A stretch of DNA of 64,000 nt, from contig JABABQ010000050.1 in NCBI GenBank assembly GCA_014238155.1, positions 1 through 64,000 on the forward strand. Direction: 5' to 3'. Below the pieces are notes generated by a model. The model saw only the letters and a list, made by a program, of their open reading frames with translations. It made no database searches and was not told the origin of the DNA. The position numbers and the translations under genes are program-made. The stretch comes from Rhizobiaceae bacterium. GTDB taxonomy: Bacteria > Pseudomonadota > Alphaproteobacteria > Rhizobiales > Rhizobiaceae. Shown piece by piece: positions 1 through 8,006 of the stretch (the stretch's first letter is position 1; each line of letters opens with the position of its first letter).

Positions 1-1
1 A

Positions 2-184
2 GAATTTGCACAGGACGGCAATGAGGTTCGTGCTCTTCGTCTTGATCCGGTTGGATTGAACGTTGAGGACGTTACCGAAGATCTGGTTCCTGAGCCCAAA
101 CTTGAAGAACCATTCTGGGCTGATGAAGTTCGCATGGATGCAGATCAACGGCATGAGCGGTCTTTCCGCCAGCCGGTTTTGTGA
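2..184 (+). CDS. C-terminal part of an unidentified protein (cut by window start)
   Basis: An open frame enters from the left edge and ends at TGA 182-184, giving 60 residues of a C-terminus. The fragment is acidic in its middle (DVTEDLVPEPKLEEPF) and ends in a more basic stretch. I do not recognise the family. It reads in the same direction as the following small genes, the methyltransferase and the integrase, so it is probably part of the same integrated element. The next candidate gene begins 11 bases downstream. Confidence 0.55.
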   Translation, partial: EFAQDGNEVRALRLDPVGLNVEDVTEDLVPEPKLEEPFWADEVRMDADQRHERSFRQPVL

Positions 185-195
185 GGGCGGCGGTT

Positions 196-306
196 ATGAA
201 CAAAACCCCTCCCCCTTGGAAAGATATTTTCATGCTGTCGCTTTTTGGCCTATCGAGTGTGATCGTTTTTTGGACCGGCCTGGCACTTGTGAGCGCGCTG
301 TCATGA
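196..306 (+). CDS. Very small predicted single-pass membrane protein
   Basis: ATG 196 opens a 36-codon frame: a short polar N-terminus (MNKTPPPWKD) followed by about 22 hydrophobic residues that would form one membrane helix, with nothing after it. An in-frame GTG at 181 is an alternative start. Its stop TGA 304-306 overlaps the ATG of the next small frame (303-305), the translational coupling seen throughout this block. No function is known; tiny membrane proteins like this are common in phage and island early regions. That it is a gene is inferred from gene packing and hydrophobicity only. Confidence 0.4.
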   Translation: MNKTPPPWKDIFMLSLFGLSSVIVFWTGLALVSALS

Positions 307-380
307 GCGAATACCCAGAGGGCGCTGCAGAGTTTGTTGGGCTGAGCATGGAGCAGATGAAGGCTGGAGCTGCTTCGTGA
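303..380 (+). CDS. Small ORF of 25 residues, unknown function
   Basis: ATG 303 overlaps the preceding stop, and the frame ends at TGA 378-380, which in turn overlaps the GTG start of the next gene at 377. The peptide is MSEYPEGAAEFVGLS followed by EQMKAGAAS-like residues. The frame is open further upstream to 63, but that part overlaps two other likely frames and looks non-coding. The only support is the chain of overlapping starts and stops. Confidence 0.3.
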   Translation: MSEYPEGAAEFVGLSMEQMKAGAAS

Positions 381-817
381 GCCAGTCCTACCCATTGCTG
401 TGGCCAGCAGGACGTCCAAGGCGCTCGTATTTTGAACGCAAGAGCGCGCCGTTCAGCTCCAAACGCGCCAATGGATATCGCTCGCAGCTGACAATCAATG
501 AAGCTGTAGAACGGTTGATGATCGAACTCGACAGGTTGGGCGTCGGTTCGGAAATTCTATCCACCAACCTGCTGCTTCGTTTGGATGGTCTCCCAAGGTC
601 TGGGCAAGGTGAGCCCGCCGACCCTGGAGTCTGCTTGTACTTTGAGCTGAAGGGTAAGGATATCGCCAATCTGGTCGAAACTCAGTGTGTCTGGCTGTCG
701 ATCAAAGGGGGTGGAATGCCACCTGTCCTCATTTCTGGTGATGCCTTGGTCACCTATCAGGGGGAACCCAGCAAACCGGAGCCGTATGAGGCCCCAGCAA
801 AGAGGAAAACGCCATGA
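377..817 (+). CDS. Phage/island-associated hypothetical protein, 146 aa
   Basis: The start is GTG 377, overlapping the previous stop by four bases (GTGA); the end overlaps the next ATG at 814 (ATGA). The N-terminus (SYPLLWPAGRPRRS), the central ELDRLGVGSEILSTN and LRLDGLPRSGQGEPADPG stretches resemble, from memory, the conserved N-terminal half of a hypothetical protein common in rhizobial prophages, where it can be followed by a J-domain. No J-domain motif (HPD) is visible here. Function unknown. It supports a phage or integrative-element origin for the left end of the window. Confidence 0.6.
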   Translation: MSQSYPLLWPAGRPRRSYFERKSAPFSSKRANGYRSQLTINEAVERLMIELDRLGVGSEILSTNLLLRLDGLPRSGQGEPADPGVCLYFELKGKDIANLVETQCVWLSIKGGGMPPVLISGDALVTYQGEPSKPEPYEAPAKRKTP

Positions 818-1161
818 CCTATCAGAGCATACCTCTCTTGCGCCCTACCGGCGCAGATCACGCCTCAGCACGCGATACGATCCATAGCGTGTTGCTCGCT
901 GCCACAGAGACCGGTGCAAAGGCGGTGGGTTGCACGGGAGCTTCATTTGTCACGTCCTCAATGGGCATTTCGATGGAAGAACTGGCCGAGCTTGATGGCA
1001 GGGCCACGGCCAAATTTCTGAATGCCCTTGCAACACTCGCAGACCCTTCATCCAGCCACGGCAAAAAGATAGCCGCAGAGAAGAAGCGCCGATCTGCTGT
1101 TGAGACGTTATTCCAGGCCGTCAACCTCGACATGTCAGTCGACGGCGAACCGAAACACTGA
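814..1161 (+). CDS. Hypothetical protein, 115 aa
   Basis: ATG 814 overlaps the stop of the preceding gene (ATGA). The product is soluble-looking, with a helix-prone alanine- and serine-rich middle (TGAKAVGCTGASFVTSSMG) and a basic segment GKKIAAEKKRRSA around residue 90. I do not recognise a domain. It lies in the co-directional run that leads to the methyltransferase and integrase. Confidence 0.5.
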   Translation: MTYQSIPLLRPTGADHASARDTIHSVLLAATETGAKAVGCTGASFVTSSMGISMEELAELDGRATAKFLNALATLADPSSSHGKKIAAEKKRRSAVETLFQAVNLDMSVDGEPKH

Positions 1162-1205
1162 ATCGAGAACGGACCTGATTGAGTCTCGCTAAATAGGTGA
1201 AATTT

Positions 1206-2735
1206 ATGCTGATAATTGACAGTTTTGCAGGCGGCGGTGGCGCGTCAACAGGCATCGAAATGGCTTTGGGAAGATCGCCTGACATCGCGATCAACCATGA
1301 CGAAACCGCGCTCGCCATGCACGAAGCTAATCACCCAGGCACGATCCACATTACCGAGAACGTGTGGAAGGTGAACATTGACGATTACACCAAGGGCGAG
1401 CCCGTTGGCCTGCTCTGGGCCTCACCAGACTGTCGGCATTTTTCAAAGGCGAGAGGTGGTGCTCCAACCTCAAAATCCGTGCGAGGCCTGGCTTGGTCAG
1501 TTGTGAAGTTTTGCCGCCAACTCGGGCGCAACCGGCCCACTGTCATTCTGATGGAGAATGTCGACGAGTTTCAAACTTGGGAAGATTACCCAGCCTGGCA
1601 CAAGGCAATGAAGCTGCAAGGTTACAAGAGTAGAGAGTTTAAGCTTAAAGCCTGTGATTTTGGAGCGCCTACAATCCGCACACGGCTGTTCATTGTGTTC
1701 AGGCGTGATGGTCTGCCAATAAAGGAACCGGCGGCCACTCACGCGCCCGCCAACGACAGCCGAGTCCTTGCTGGGCAGATGAAGCCATACCGCACCGCCG
1801 CAGAAATTATTGATTGGTCGATCCCCTGCCCGTCTATTTTCGACACCTCAGAGGAAATCAAACGCAAGCATGGCCTGCGCGCGGTTCGACCGCTCGCTGA
1901 TAATACCCAACGCCGGATTGCGGCTGGAATAAAACGCTATGTGCTCGATGAAGAAAATCCGTTCTTCGTCACCTATGCCCAACAGGGCGGCAAAAACCGC
2001 AGCGCCCTTGATCCCCTTCAAACAATCACGGCATCCAGCAAGGATCAAAACTGCGTTGTAGTGCCAACCTTATCCACGGTGGGTTATGGCGAGCGCCGTG
2101 GCCAAAGACCGCGATACATGGGCGTTCACAAGCCACTGGGCACCGTAGTGGCCGGAGGCGGCAAGCACGCGTTGGTCTCTGCCTTCCTTGCACAATACAA
2201 CACTTGCAGGGAGGGAGTGAACCCAGGCCGAAGTGCAAAGTCACCATTCTCAACGATAACAGGACGCGGCACTCAGCAGCAGGTTGTTGCCTGCCATCTG
2301 TCTCAATACTATTCCAGCAACAATGGCAATGGCGGTGATCTTAGGTCGCCATTGGGCACCGTGACAACGAGCGGAAACCATGCCGCGCTGGTCGCCGCAT
2401 TCATGGTCAAATACTACGGGACTGCGATAGGGCAGAATCTAAATCAGCCCTGCCACAGCGTCACCACTAAGGACCGAATGGGCTTGGTCACTGTATCGAT
2501 CGATGGGACACCCTACACGATTGTCGACATCGGAATGCGCATGTTGACCCCGCGCGAATTGTTCAATGCCCAGGGCTTTCCAGAAACATACGAAATAGAC
2601 GCTCGCCCAGATGGCCGGCCATTCACCAAAACGGAGAAAACTCACAAATGCGGCAACAGTGTTTCGCCCTACCCAGCAGCTGCACTGGTGGAAGCTAACT
2701 GTGATTTTCTCCGCCAACGAACGATGGCTGCTTAG
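1206..2735 (+). CDS. DNA (cytosine-5) methyltransferase, phage/island type
   Basis: About 509 residues. C5-methyltransferase motifs appear in order: motif I DSFAGGGGASTG (residues 5-16, AdoMet binding), motif IV with the catalytic cysteine in SPDCRHFSKA (Cys76; the usual PPC is PDC here), motif VI MENVDE (about 116-121) and C-terminal motif X GNSVSPYP (about 483-490), preceded by RELFNAQGFP. Between about 250 and 415 lies a repeated unit of the form PLgTVt-G-HALVaaFl-qY, present roughly four times where the target-recognition region is expected. ATG 1206 is preferred over GTG 1197 because AGGTGA (1195-1200) sits just upstream as a ribosome binding site and would include that GTG. No restriction endonuclease is adjacent, so an orphan or phage-protective methylase is likely. 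Specificity cannot be read from the sequence. Confidence 0.88.
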   Translation: MLIIDSFAGGGGASTGIEMALGRSPDIAINHDETALAMHEANHPGTIHITENVWKVNIDDYTKGEPVGLLWASPDCRHFSKARGGAPTSKSVRGLAWSVVKFCRQLGRNRPTVILMENVDEFQTWEDYPAWHKAMKLQGYKSREFKLKACDFGAPTIRTRLFIVFRRDGLPIKEPAATHAPANDSRVLAGQMKPYRTAAEIIDWSIPCPSIFDTSEEIKRKHGLRAVRPLADNTQRRIAAGIKRYVLDEENPFFVTYAQQGGKNRSALDPLQTITASSKDQNCVVVPTLSTVGYGERRGQRPRYMGVHKPLGTVVAGGGKHALVSAFLAQYNTCREGVNPGRSAKSPFSTITGRGTQQQVVACHLSQYYSSNNGNGGDLRSPLGTVTTSGNHAALVAAFMVKYYGTAIGQNLNQPCHSVTTKDRMGLVTVSIDGTPYTIVDIGMRMLTPRELFNAQGFPETYEIDARPDGRPFTKTEKTHKCGNSVSPYPAAALVEANCDFLRQRTMAA

Positions 2736-2764
2736 CCCTACACGAGAACGGAGGTCCAAGAACC

Positions 2765-3037
2765 ATGTCTGAACAAATTGGCATATGTGAAAGCTGCTGC
2801 AAGCCAATCCTACCTGGCGATAAATACAGCTACTCTATCGATGGATGTTTTTTCTGCGAACAGCACTCCGGGAAGCTGAGCGATTGCATCGCACAGCACC
2901 AAAGCTGCATCGATGACAATGATGAGCCGTGGATCGATTTTGGCTACGACAGCCGTGAGGAAATGGCCCAATCCATCACCGATATGAAAACTGAAATTGA
3001 AACCACCGGCGACCGCTCATTGGCGGCTGCCGACTGA
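2765..3037 (+). CDS. Small cysteine-rich (zinc-ribbon-like) protein
   Basis: 90 residues. The N-terminal half has CESCCKPI and CFFCEQH, a Cys-x2-Cys ... Cys-x2-Cys arrangement that suggests a small zinc-binding fold, followed by an acidic stretch (DDNDEPW). ATG 2765 lies 29 bases after the methyltransferase stop with GGAGG about 11 bases upstream. It is probably a small island protein. No specific family is recognised and the zinc site is inferred from cysteine spacing. Confidence 0.6.
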   Translation: MSEQIGICESCCKPILPGDKYSYSIDGCFFCEQHSGKLSDCIAQHQSCIDDNDEPWIDFGYDSREEMAQSITDMKTEIETTGDRSLAAAD

Positions 3038-3059
3038 CTGGAACAGGGATATATCCAAA

Positions 3060-3254
3060 GTGGCCGACCACGCACCCAAATCGCGGATCAGATCCAGTCA
3101 GGACGCCATGGAGAAAGCATTGCGGGCCATTGAGAATTGCGGTCTGACTGTGGATAGCCTGTTGATAGAGGGTCCAAAGGTACAGATAAAGATTGCCAAT
3201 GTTGAAAACTCTGAAAAACCGGCGGAATCTGGAGACCTCATTCCATGGGATTAA
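3060..3254 (+). CDS. Small pre-integrase protein, 64 aa
   Basis: The start GTG 3060 gives 64 residues and avoids the long overlap with the previous gene that the upstream TTG 2997 would cause. The core SQDAMEKALRAIENCGLTVDS and PKVQIKI looks like the short protein often found directly 5' of tyrosine integrases in alphaproteobacterial islands. It ends in GDLIPWD. It overlaps the longer possible integrase start (3245) but not the preferred one (3263). Function unknown; a regulatory or excisionase role would be speculation. Confidence 0.5.
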   Translation: MADHAPKSRIRSSQDAMEKALRAIENCGLTVDSLLIEGPKVQIKIANVENSEKPAESGDLIPWD

Positions 3255-3262
3255 GGTCAGCG

Positions 3263-4327
3263 ATGAAAGTGAACTATCCAGGGCTGCTGAGGGAACGCAT
3301 GACCTCTGGCAATTACCGTTATCGAGTAAGAGTGCGTGGCGATAAAACACAACGCATTGCGCTATCATGTAACCCAGACCATGAGAAATTTTATGAGCAA
3401 TATCTGGCTGCGCGATCCGGAATTGTTCCGAATCCCATCCAGCCAGAAGCTGAACCCGGTCTTAAAGGGTCGATCGGCTGGTTGCTTGATCAATACATGC
3501 AGCATTTCGGGGGCGAAGTTCGATCAGGACTGAAAAGCGCCAAAACCCTCAAGAAAAAGCGCAACCTTTTGTCCAGGCTCCACCCTCATTCAGACAAGCC
3601 AATGCTTATCCCGTCACATCACCTTGAAAGAATGCGTGATGAGTTGATGGACACACCAGCCCAGGCTGACGCCTATATTGAAGCGATCAGAGTGATGTAT
3701 GCGTGGGCCAAGAAGCGAAAACTGGTCAATGAAAATCCGGCGGTCGGCATCGATCGCATTTATGTCAAAGGGGACGGAGCTGAGCCTTGGTCGGCCCGCG
3801 ATATTCGCCGATACCTCAATCACCATAAACTGGGAACCAAGGCGCATGCTGCCATTCACATTTTGCTTTGGACCAACTGCAGGATTGAGGATCTGACAGT
3901 GTTGGGGCGAAAGCATGAATGCGTCGTCGAAGGTGTTGATGCCATCCGGTTTCAACCCAGCAAAAAGGGTGCCTCAGAAGTCACTGTCCCACTGATGCCT
4001 CAATTGGTGAAAGCTACGCGGGCTCAAAAGGTTCAGGGCGCGACATACATTCTAGGCCGGGGCGGTCGGCCATATGCGAGCGGTGACAGCATGTCGGCCA
4101 CATTCATCAAGTGGTGCAACGATGCAGGCCTGATCGGCAAGTCCGCCCATGGGATAAGAAAAGGATTGGGTGAGTTCTTGGCCGAACTTGGGGTGTCGCA
4201 ATACGGAATCATGGCTGTACATGGACACAGTGAGGCTCGAACAAGCGAAGTTTACACCCGCAGAGTTGAACGCTGGAGGCTGGCCAAAGATGCCATGGAA
4301 AAAGTAAAAGTGTCCCACGACTTTTAA
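3263..4327 (+). CDS. Phage-type tyrosine recombinase / integrase
   Basis: 354 residues from ATG 3263 (AAGG ribosome binding site about eight bases upstream; an in-frame ATG at 3245 is less likely). Residues 1-60 resemble the MKVNYPGL...RYRVRV N-terminus of this integrase group. Catalytic residues are visible: Arg in NCRIEDL (about 207), H-x-x-R in HGIRKG (296-299), histidine in HGHSEA (about 320-322) and tyrosine nucleophile in EVYTRR (331). It ends 56 bases from the 3' end of tRNA-Leu(GAG), the classical arrangement for site-specific integration into a tRNA 3' end. The gene appears intact, so the element may still be mobile. Confidence 0.9.
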   Translation: MKVNYPGLLRERMTSGNYRYRVRVRGDKTQRIALSCNPDHEKFYEQYLAARSGIVPNPIQPEAEPGLKGSIGWLLDQYMQHFGGEVRSGLKSAKTLKKKRNLLSRLHPHSDKPMLIPSHHLERMRDELMDTPAQADAYIEAIRVMYAWAKKRKLVNENPAVGIDRIYVKGDGAEPWSARDIRRYLNHHKLGTKAHAAIHILLWTNCRIEDLTVLGRKHECVVEGVDAIRFQPSKKGASEVTVPLMPQLVKATRAQKVQGATYILGRGGRPYASGDSMSATFIKWCNDAGLIGKSAHGIRKGLGEFLAELGVSQYGIMAVHGHSEARTSEVYTRRVERWRLAKDAMEKVKVSHDF

Positions 4328-4382
4328 AGTGGGTTTTTCTGGGACACCCCCACATTGATAACAAAGGGAAATTCAGCATGCT

Positions 4383-4430
4383 TGGTGCGGCCGAGAAGAC
4401 TCGAACTTCCACGGGTTTTACCCCACAGCG
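4383..4430. other. Probable attachment site (3' part of tRNA-Leu GAG)
   Basis: The intact integrase ends at 4327 and the tRNA 3' end begins at 4383, with nothing else between. Integrases of this kind normally recombine within the 3' half of a tRNA gene and restore it. The exact core cannot be set because the second copy should lie to the left of the window. Confidence 0.5.
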
Positions 4431-4469
4431 ACCTCAACGCTGCGCGTCTACCAGTTCCGCCACGGCCGC
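4383..4469 (-). tRNA. tRNA-Leu (anticodon GAG)
   Basis: Read on the minus strand the acceptor stem GCGGCCG pairs with CGGCCGC, followed by A and an encoded CCA (plus-strand TGG at 4383-4385). The anticodon stem CAGCG/CGCTG encloses the loop TTGAGGT, anticodon GAG, and there is a long class II variable arm, as expected for leucine. The 3' end faces the integrase gene, so this end is the probable attachment site. Confidence 0.95.
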
Positions 4470-4632
4470 ACTTGCCACGTCTTTTGACTGGTCGCGGCGG
4501 TGTAACAAAGGCCATCGCCCGACACAAGCAGAAAAGCACGTTTGACCGCAATCAACGCCAATCAGGATTGATTTTCCCACCCCTGCCCGTTCTGCCCTTG
4601 TACTGGGTCCCGGGCTTTGCCACATAGCGCCC

Positions 4633-5352
4633 ATGAAGACACCCCGCCAACTCTTGCAAACCAGCTTTTTACCGTCCAGCGATACGCCAGCGGTCGAATG
4701 GATTATCAGCGACCAACCGGTAGATTATCAATCTGCCGTAGACTGGATGGAAGATCGCGCCGAGGCGATTGCCAGGGGAGAGGCACGCGAGTGCGTCTGG
4801 CTGCTGGAACACACGCCGCTTTACACCGCAGGCACTAGCGCGGATGCAAGTGATCTGGTGGAGCCCGACAGGTTTCCCGTCCATCAGACCGGGCGTGGTG
4901 GCCAATACACCTATCATGGTCCGGGCCAGCGGGTCGGTTATGTGATGCTCGATCTGAAGCAACGACAACCAGATGTGCGGATATTCGTCTCAGCGCTCGA
5001 GCGCTGGATCATCGACACGCTGGGCGCCTTCAACGTGGTGGGAGAACGACGCGAGGACCGGGTCGGTGTATGGGTTGCCAGACCAGAAAAACCGGCGCCT
5101 GCTGGTCAAGTTGCCGAAGACAAAATCGCCGCCATCGGCATTCGGTTACGCAAGTGGGTGTCGTTTCACGGCATCGCCATTAATGTCGAACCGGATTTGG
5201 ACCATTTTACCGGAATTGTCCCCTGTGGCGTTACCCAACACGGTGTCACCAGCCTGGTTGACCTTGGCCTGCCCGTAACCTTGGCCGACGTCGATATCGC
5301 CTTAAAGGCTGCATTTCAGCCGATATTCGGCCCGGTAGACCAGCCATCCTGA
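4633..5352 (+). CDS. lipB: Octanoyltransferase LipB
   Basis: LipB moves the octanoyl group from acyl carrier protein to lipoyl domains of enzymes such as pyruvate dehydrogenase, the first step of protein lipoylation in the cytoplasm. The 239-residue protein has the signature [21 protein letters not shown]-type stretch (around 86-106), the [17 protein letters not shown] segment with the catalytic lysine, and FTGIVPCGV with the conserved cysteine. It is transcribed away from the tRNA. Its last 37 bases overlap, on the opposite strand, the 3' end of the next gene. Confidence 0.93.
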   Translation: MKTPRQLLQTSFLPSSDTPAVEWIISDQPVDYQSAVDWMEDRAEAIARGEARECVWLLEHTPLYTAGTSADASDLVEPDRFPVHQTGRGGQYTYHGPGQRVGYVMLDLKQRQPDVRIFVSALERWIIDTLGAFNVVGERREDRVGVWVARPEKPAPAGQVAEDKIAAIGIRLRKWVSFHGIAINVEPDLDHFTGIVPCGVTQHGVTSLVDLGLPVTLADVDIALKAAFQPIFGPVDQPS

Positions 5353-5933
5353 GTCACAAAGGCGGTGGGTGTGTCGAAATCCCGCGCCGCCGCCTCGCCG
5401 ATTTCAACCAGAACATGATGATCCAAATGCCGCTTAATCAGATCGCGCGCGCCAGAATCTCCGGCAAGACTCAACAATTCCGGAAACAACGCGCTGGGAA
5501 ACAGCACTGGATTTCCAGGTTTTCCCTGACAGGATGCCTGAACAATGGATTGGCCTGATTGCTCGTTAAACGCCGCTATGAGAGCTTCAATATGCGCGGT
5601 GGAAACCAACGGCATATCACCAAGCAGTATGAGCGCCGCATCAGCCTTCATTTCCAGCGCCATTTGAGTGCCAACCCGCAGAGATGAGGCCATGCCGCTG
5701 GAAAATTCCGGGTTGTCGGCCGTCAAAATGCCATTTTCCAGATATTGGGCGACCTTCTCCTTTTGATGACCTGTTACCACCACAATGTTGCCCAGCGAAC
5801 TCGACCGAGCAGCCTTCACCACATGGGAGACAAGGGCCTGACCCCGCCATATCTTGGTAAGCTTATTGACGTCCCCCATGCGAGTCGATCGTCCAGCTGC
5901 AAGCACGACGCCGATGATCAATTTCCCGGTCAT
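5316..5933 (-). CDS. MobA/MocA-like molybdenum cofactor nucleotidyltransferase
   Basis: 205 residues with the NTP-transferase N-terminus [12 protein letters not shown] (9-20) followed by NKLT, and the acidic motif LLGDMPLV (about 102-109) that binds metal and nucleotide. Proteins of this type add CMP or GMP to molybdopterin for Mo-hydroxylases. It begins three bases after the stop of the molybdopterin-binding protein upstream. In many relatives, as I recall, these two form one fused protein, so here they are probably partners. The 3' end overlaps lipB by 37 bases in the convergent direction. Confidence 0.85.
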   Translation of the reverse strand: MTGKLIIGVVLAAGRSTRMGDVNKLTKIWRGQALVSHVVKAARSSSLGNIVVVTGHQKEKVAQYLENGILTADNPEFSSGMASSLRVGTQMALEMKADAALILLGDMPLVSTAHIEALIAAFNEQSGQSIVQASCQGKPGNPVLFPSALFPELLSLAGDSGARDLIKRHLDHHVLVEIGEAAARDFDTPTAFVTQDGWSTGPNIG

Positions 5934-5936
5934 TGT

Positions 5937-6935
5937 TCAGCCTTCCCGCGGCTGTGGTCGCGCCGAGATTTCCATCAGCAACCCGCCGACTCCGAGGCCG
6001 GAGAGATAGGTTTCATCTACCGACAATCCGCAAATCACCCGCTGCAGAACCCAGTCAAACCCGTTTTCAGCCGGGCTGCGGGCACAACCGGGCGCACCAA
6101 TTATCATTTTGCCAATGACCTGCCCCAACAAAAGCAGGTTACCCGGGTCCACCGGCATGCCGAAATAGTTTACTTCACCACCACTTTCTTCGATCCCCGA
6201 AGGAATGACATCAGCCCGGTCAGTGATCGCCGACGCGCCAAAAATGATCAAAACGTCGCATTGGTCCTGCAGCGCTGTTATAGCTGTGGCAACCGCAGCG
6301 GCACTATGTTCAACCCTGTGCTCAGCAACAATCTGACTTCCGGATGGACGCAGCCGATCCGCCAGTATTCGAGCTGTCTTATCCATTGTTGCCGGTTTCA
6401 GCGACGGCAATCGGGTCGCAATCAATCCAATGTTCAAGCACCTGGATGACACCAGCTGCAAAACGTCGCCCTGATTAATGACATCAATCGCCTCGCCCAC
6501 AAGACCATCTTCAACGGCAAATGGAATAATTTTGACGGTCGCCACCATGCGCCCGTGTTCGACAAATTGACCATCGTTCAAACAGGCCAGCGTAATGGAG
6601 GGCGATATCCGGTTGAGCCGGTCAACCAATCCAGCGTCGGCCAGAAATATTCCTGGTGTTGCCGCATAGATATTAACTCGTCCGGTAAATGCTTCGGCAG
6701 GTTCGAGAGGAGCCTTGCAAAGCGCTGCAGCGATCCGGCTTGCTGCTGTATTTTCCTCAACATCAGCCGGTTCAAGCTGCGCTACCGTCAGCTTCTCGGT
6801 TCCCACATTCTGCAAGTCCGTTATGTCCTGTTGGGTCAGAACATGACCCTTTTTCAACCGCCGGTCCGGCAGCACAATGGCGTGGGCGACCAGGGCGTTT
6901 TTGGCTTGCGAAACGGGTATCTCACCGAATTTCAC
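5937..6935 (-). CDS. Molybdopterin-binding (MoeA/MogA-fold) protein
   Basis: 332 residues starting with MKFGEIPVSQA; the start codon is GTG and overlaps the preceding stop (GTGA). The C-terminal half holds the molybdopterin-binding fold: VLIIFGASAITDR (about 228-240), FGMPVDPGNLL (about 257-267) and GAPGCARSPAENGFDWVLQR (about 282-301). As I recall it, the typical rhizobial homologue continues without a break into a MobA-like domain; here the reading frame stops and the transferase is separate. Probable role: molybdenum cofactor maturation for xanthine-dehydrogenase- or CO-dehydrogenase-type enzymes. Confidence 0.85.
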   Translation of the reverse strand: MKFGEIPVSQAKNALVAHAIVLPDRRLKKGHVLTQQDITDLQNVGTEKLTVAQLEPADVEENTAASRIAAALCKAPLEPAEAFTGRVNIYAATPGIFLADAGLVDRLNRISPSITLACLNDGQFVEHGRMVATVKIIPFAVEDGLVGEAIDVINQGDVLQLVSSRCLNIGLIATRLPSLKPATMDKTARILADRLRPSGSQIVAEHRVEHSAAAVATAITALQDQCDVLIIFGASAITDRADVIPSGIEESGGEVNYFGMPVDPGNLLLLGQVIGKMIIGAPGCARSPAENGFDWVLQRVICGLSVDETYLSGLGVGGLLMEISARPQPREG

Positions 6936-7618
6936 ACCACTGGCCCTTTTCTCAGGGTTGCGATAATTTCACCAATTATCGATACGGCTATTTCTGCGGG
7001 GCTTGCTCCCCCGATATCCAGCCCGATAGGCGCATGAATACGCTGTGCCGCGGTGGCGTCTATTCCGGCTTCTGAAAATCGAGCAAGCCGCTTTGCATGA
7101 GTTTTGCGACTGCCCAATGCACCGATATAAAAACACTGACGCTGCAGGGCAGATTGCAGCGCAAAATCATCAACTTTGGGATCATGGGTCACAGCTACCA
7201 GGGCGGTATAGGCGTCTAACGGACGGTCATCCAAGACCTCCTGCGGCCACTCTGCCAACAATTCAACCGATGGAAATCGTTCAGCCGAGGCAAACGCAGT
7301 GCGCGGATCTATCACCAGAACATCGAAGTCGCACGCCTGCGCCATGGGCACCAGAGCCTGGGATATGTGCACTGCCCCGATAATCACCAAACGCGGCGAC
7401 GGAACATGAACCTGTATGAAGGTTTCTTTGTCATGCAAAGTGACAACACCCGACTTGCCGGATTTCAATCGCTGCTCCACGTGTTGGCGCAATCCGTCGG
7501 CGATCTGTGCATCACTGTTGAGCAGAATTTGTTTGCCAGACGCAATGTCGGTCGCCACCGCCACCGCCTTTCGGGCCTGCCTTGCAGCATTTATATCGGC
7601 GAGTATCCGGGCGTCCAT
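6932..7618 (-). CDS. XdhC-type protein, C-terminal Rossmann domain
   Basis: 228 residues. The stretch RLVIIGAVHISQALVPMA (about 76-93) is the glycine-containing nucleotide-binding loop of XdhC, followed by DVLVIDPR and, later, YIGALGSRKTHAKR and the GLDIGGASPAEIAVSI signature near the C-terminus. XdhC proteins bind molybdopterin, protect it and deliver it, often sulfurated, to molybdenum hydroxylases. The N-terminal XdhC/CoxI domain is encoded separately by the upstream gene. The start lies 16 bases after that gene's end. Confidence 0.85.
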   Translation of the reverse strand: MDARILADINAARQARKAVAVATDIASGKQILLNSDAQIADGLRQHVEQRLKSGKSGVVTLHDKETFIQVHVPSPRLVIIGAVHISQALVPMAQACDFDVLVIDPRTAFASAERFPSVELLAEWPQEVLDDRPLDAYTALVAVTHDPKVDDFALQSALQRQCFYIGALGSRKTHAKRLARFSEAGIDATAAQRIHAPIGLDIGGASPAEIAVSIIGEIIATLRKGPVV

Positions 7619-7634
7619 CTAAGTCAAACCACTA

Positions 7635-7976
7635 TCAAGCACTGTGAGCACCGCCGGTTACGGGCTCCACGTAGACCCGTATCTTGCCTCCACATGAAAG
7701 TCCGACTTCCCAGGCGGTCTCATCGGCCACGCCAAATTCAAGGACTTTTGGTTGGCCGGTTTCGATCGCTTCAACGGCTTCAAATACAACCGCACCTTCA
7801 ACGCAACCACCAGAAACTGACCCTTCAAAATTGCCTTCCCCGTCGATCACCAGATGGCTGCCCACTGGCCGGGGTGCCGACCCCCAGGTCTCAATCACAG
7901 TGGCCAGCGCCACATCACGACCTTCCAACTGCCATTTCTGCGCCACGGCAAGCGTATCATTGTGCTGTTCCATCAT
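7635..7976 (-). CDS. XdhC/CoxI-family protein, N-terminal domain
   Basis: 113 residues carrying VIETWGSAPRPVGSHLVI (about 27-44) and GSVSGGCVEGAVV (about 52-64), the hallmark of the XdhC/CoxI N-terminal domain including the conserved cysteine. A second cysteine motif, GLSCGGKIRVYVEP, lies near the end. Some relatives carry this domain fused to the Rossmann part; here it is a stand-alone gene in the same leftward operon. Presumed function is in maturation of a molybdenum hydroxylase. Confidence 0.85.
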   Translation of the reverse strand: MMEQHNDTLAVAQKWQLEGRDVALATVIETWGSAPRPVGSHLVIDGEGNFEGSVSGGCVEGAVVFEAVEAIETGQPKVLEFGVADETAWEVGLSCGGKIRVYVEPVTGGAHSA

Positions 7977-8006
7977 GGATCCAATCTAGAGCATTTTTTC
8001 TGCCAT

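Noticed and set aside
5745-6449. 234-residue plus-strand frame
   Set aside because: Opposite the two molybdenum-cofactor genes; no motif and no start signal.
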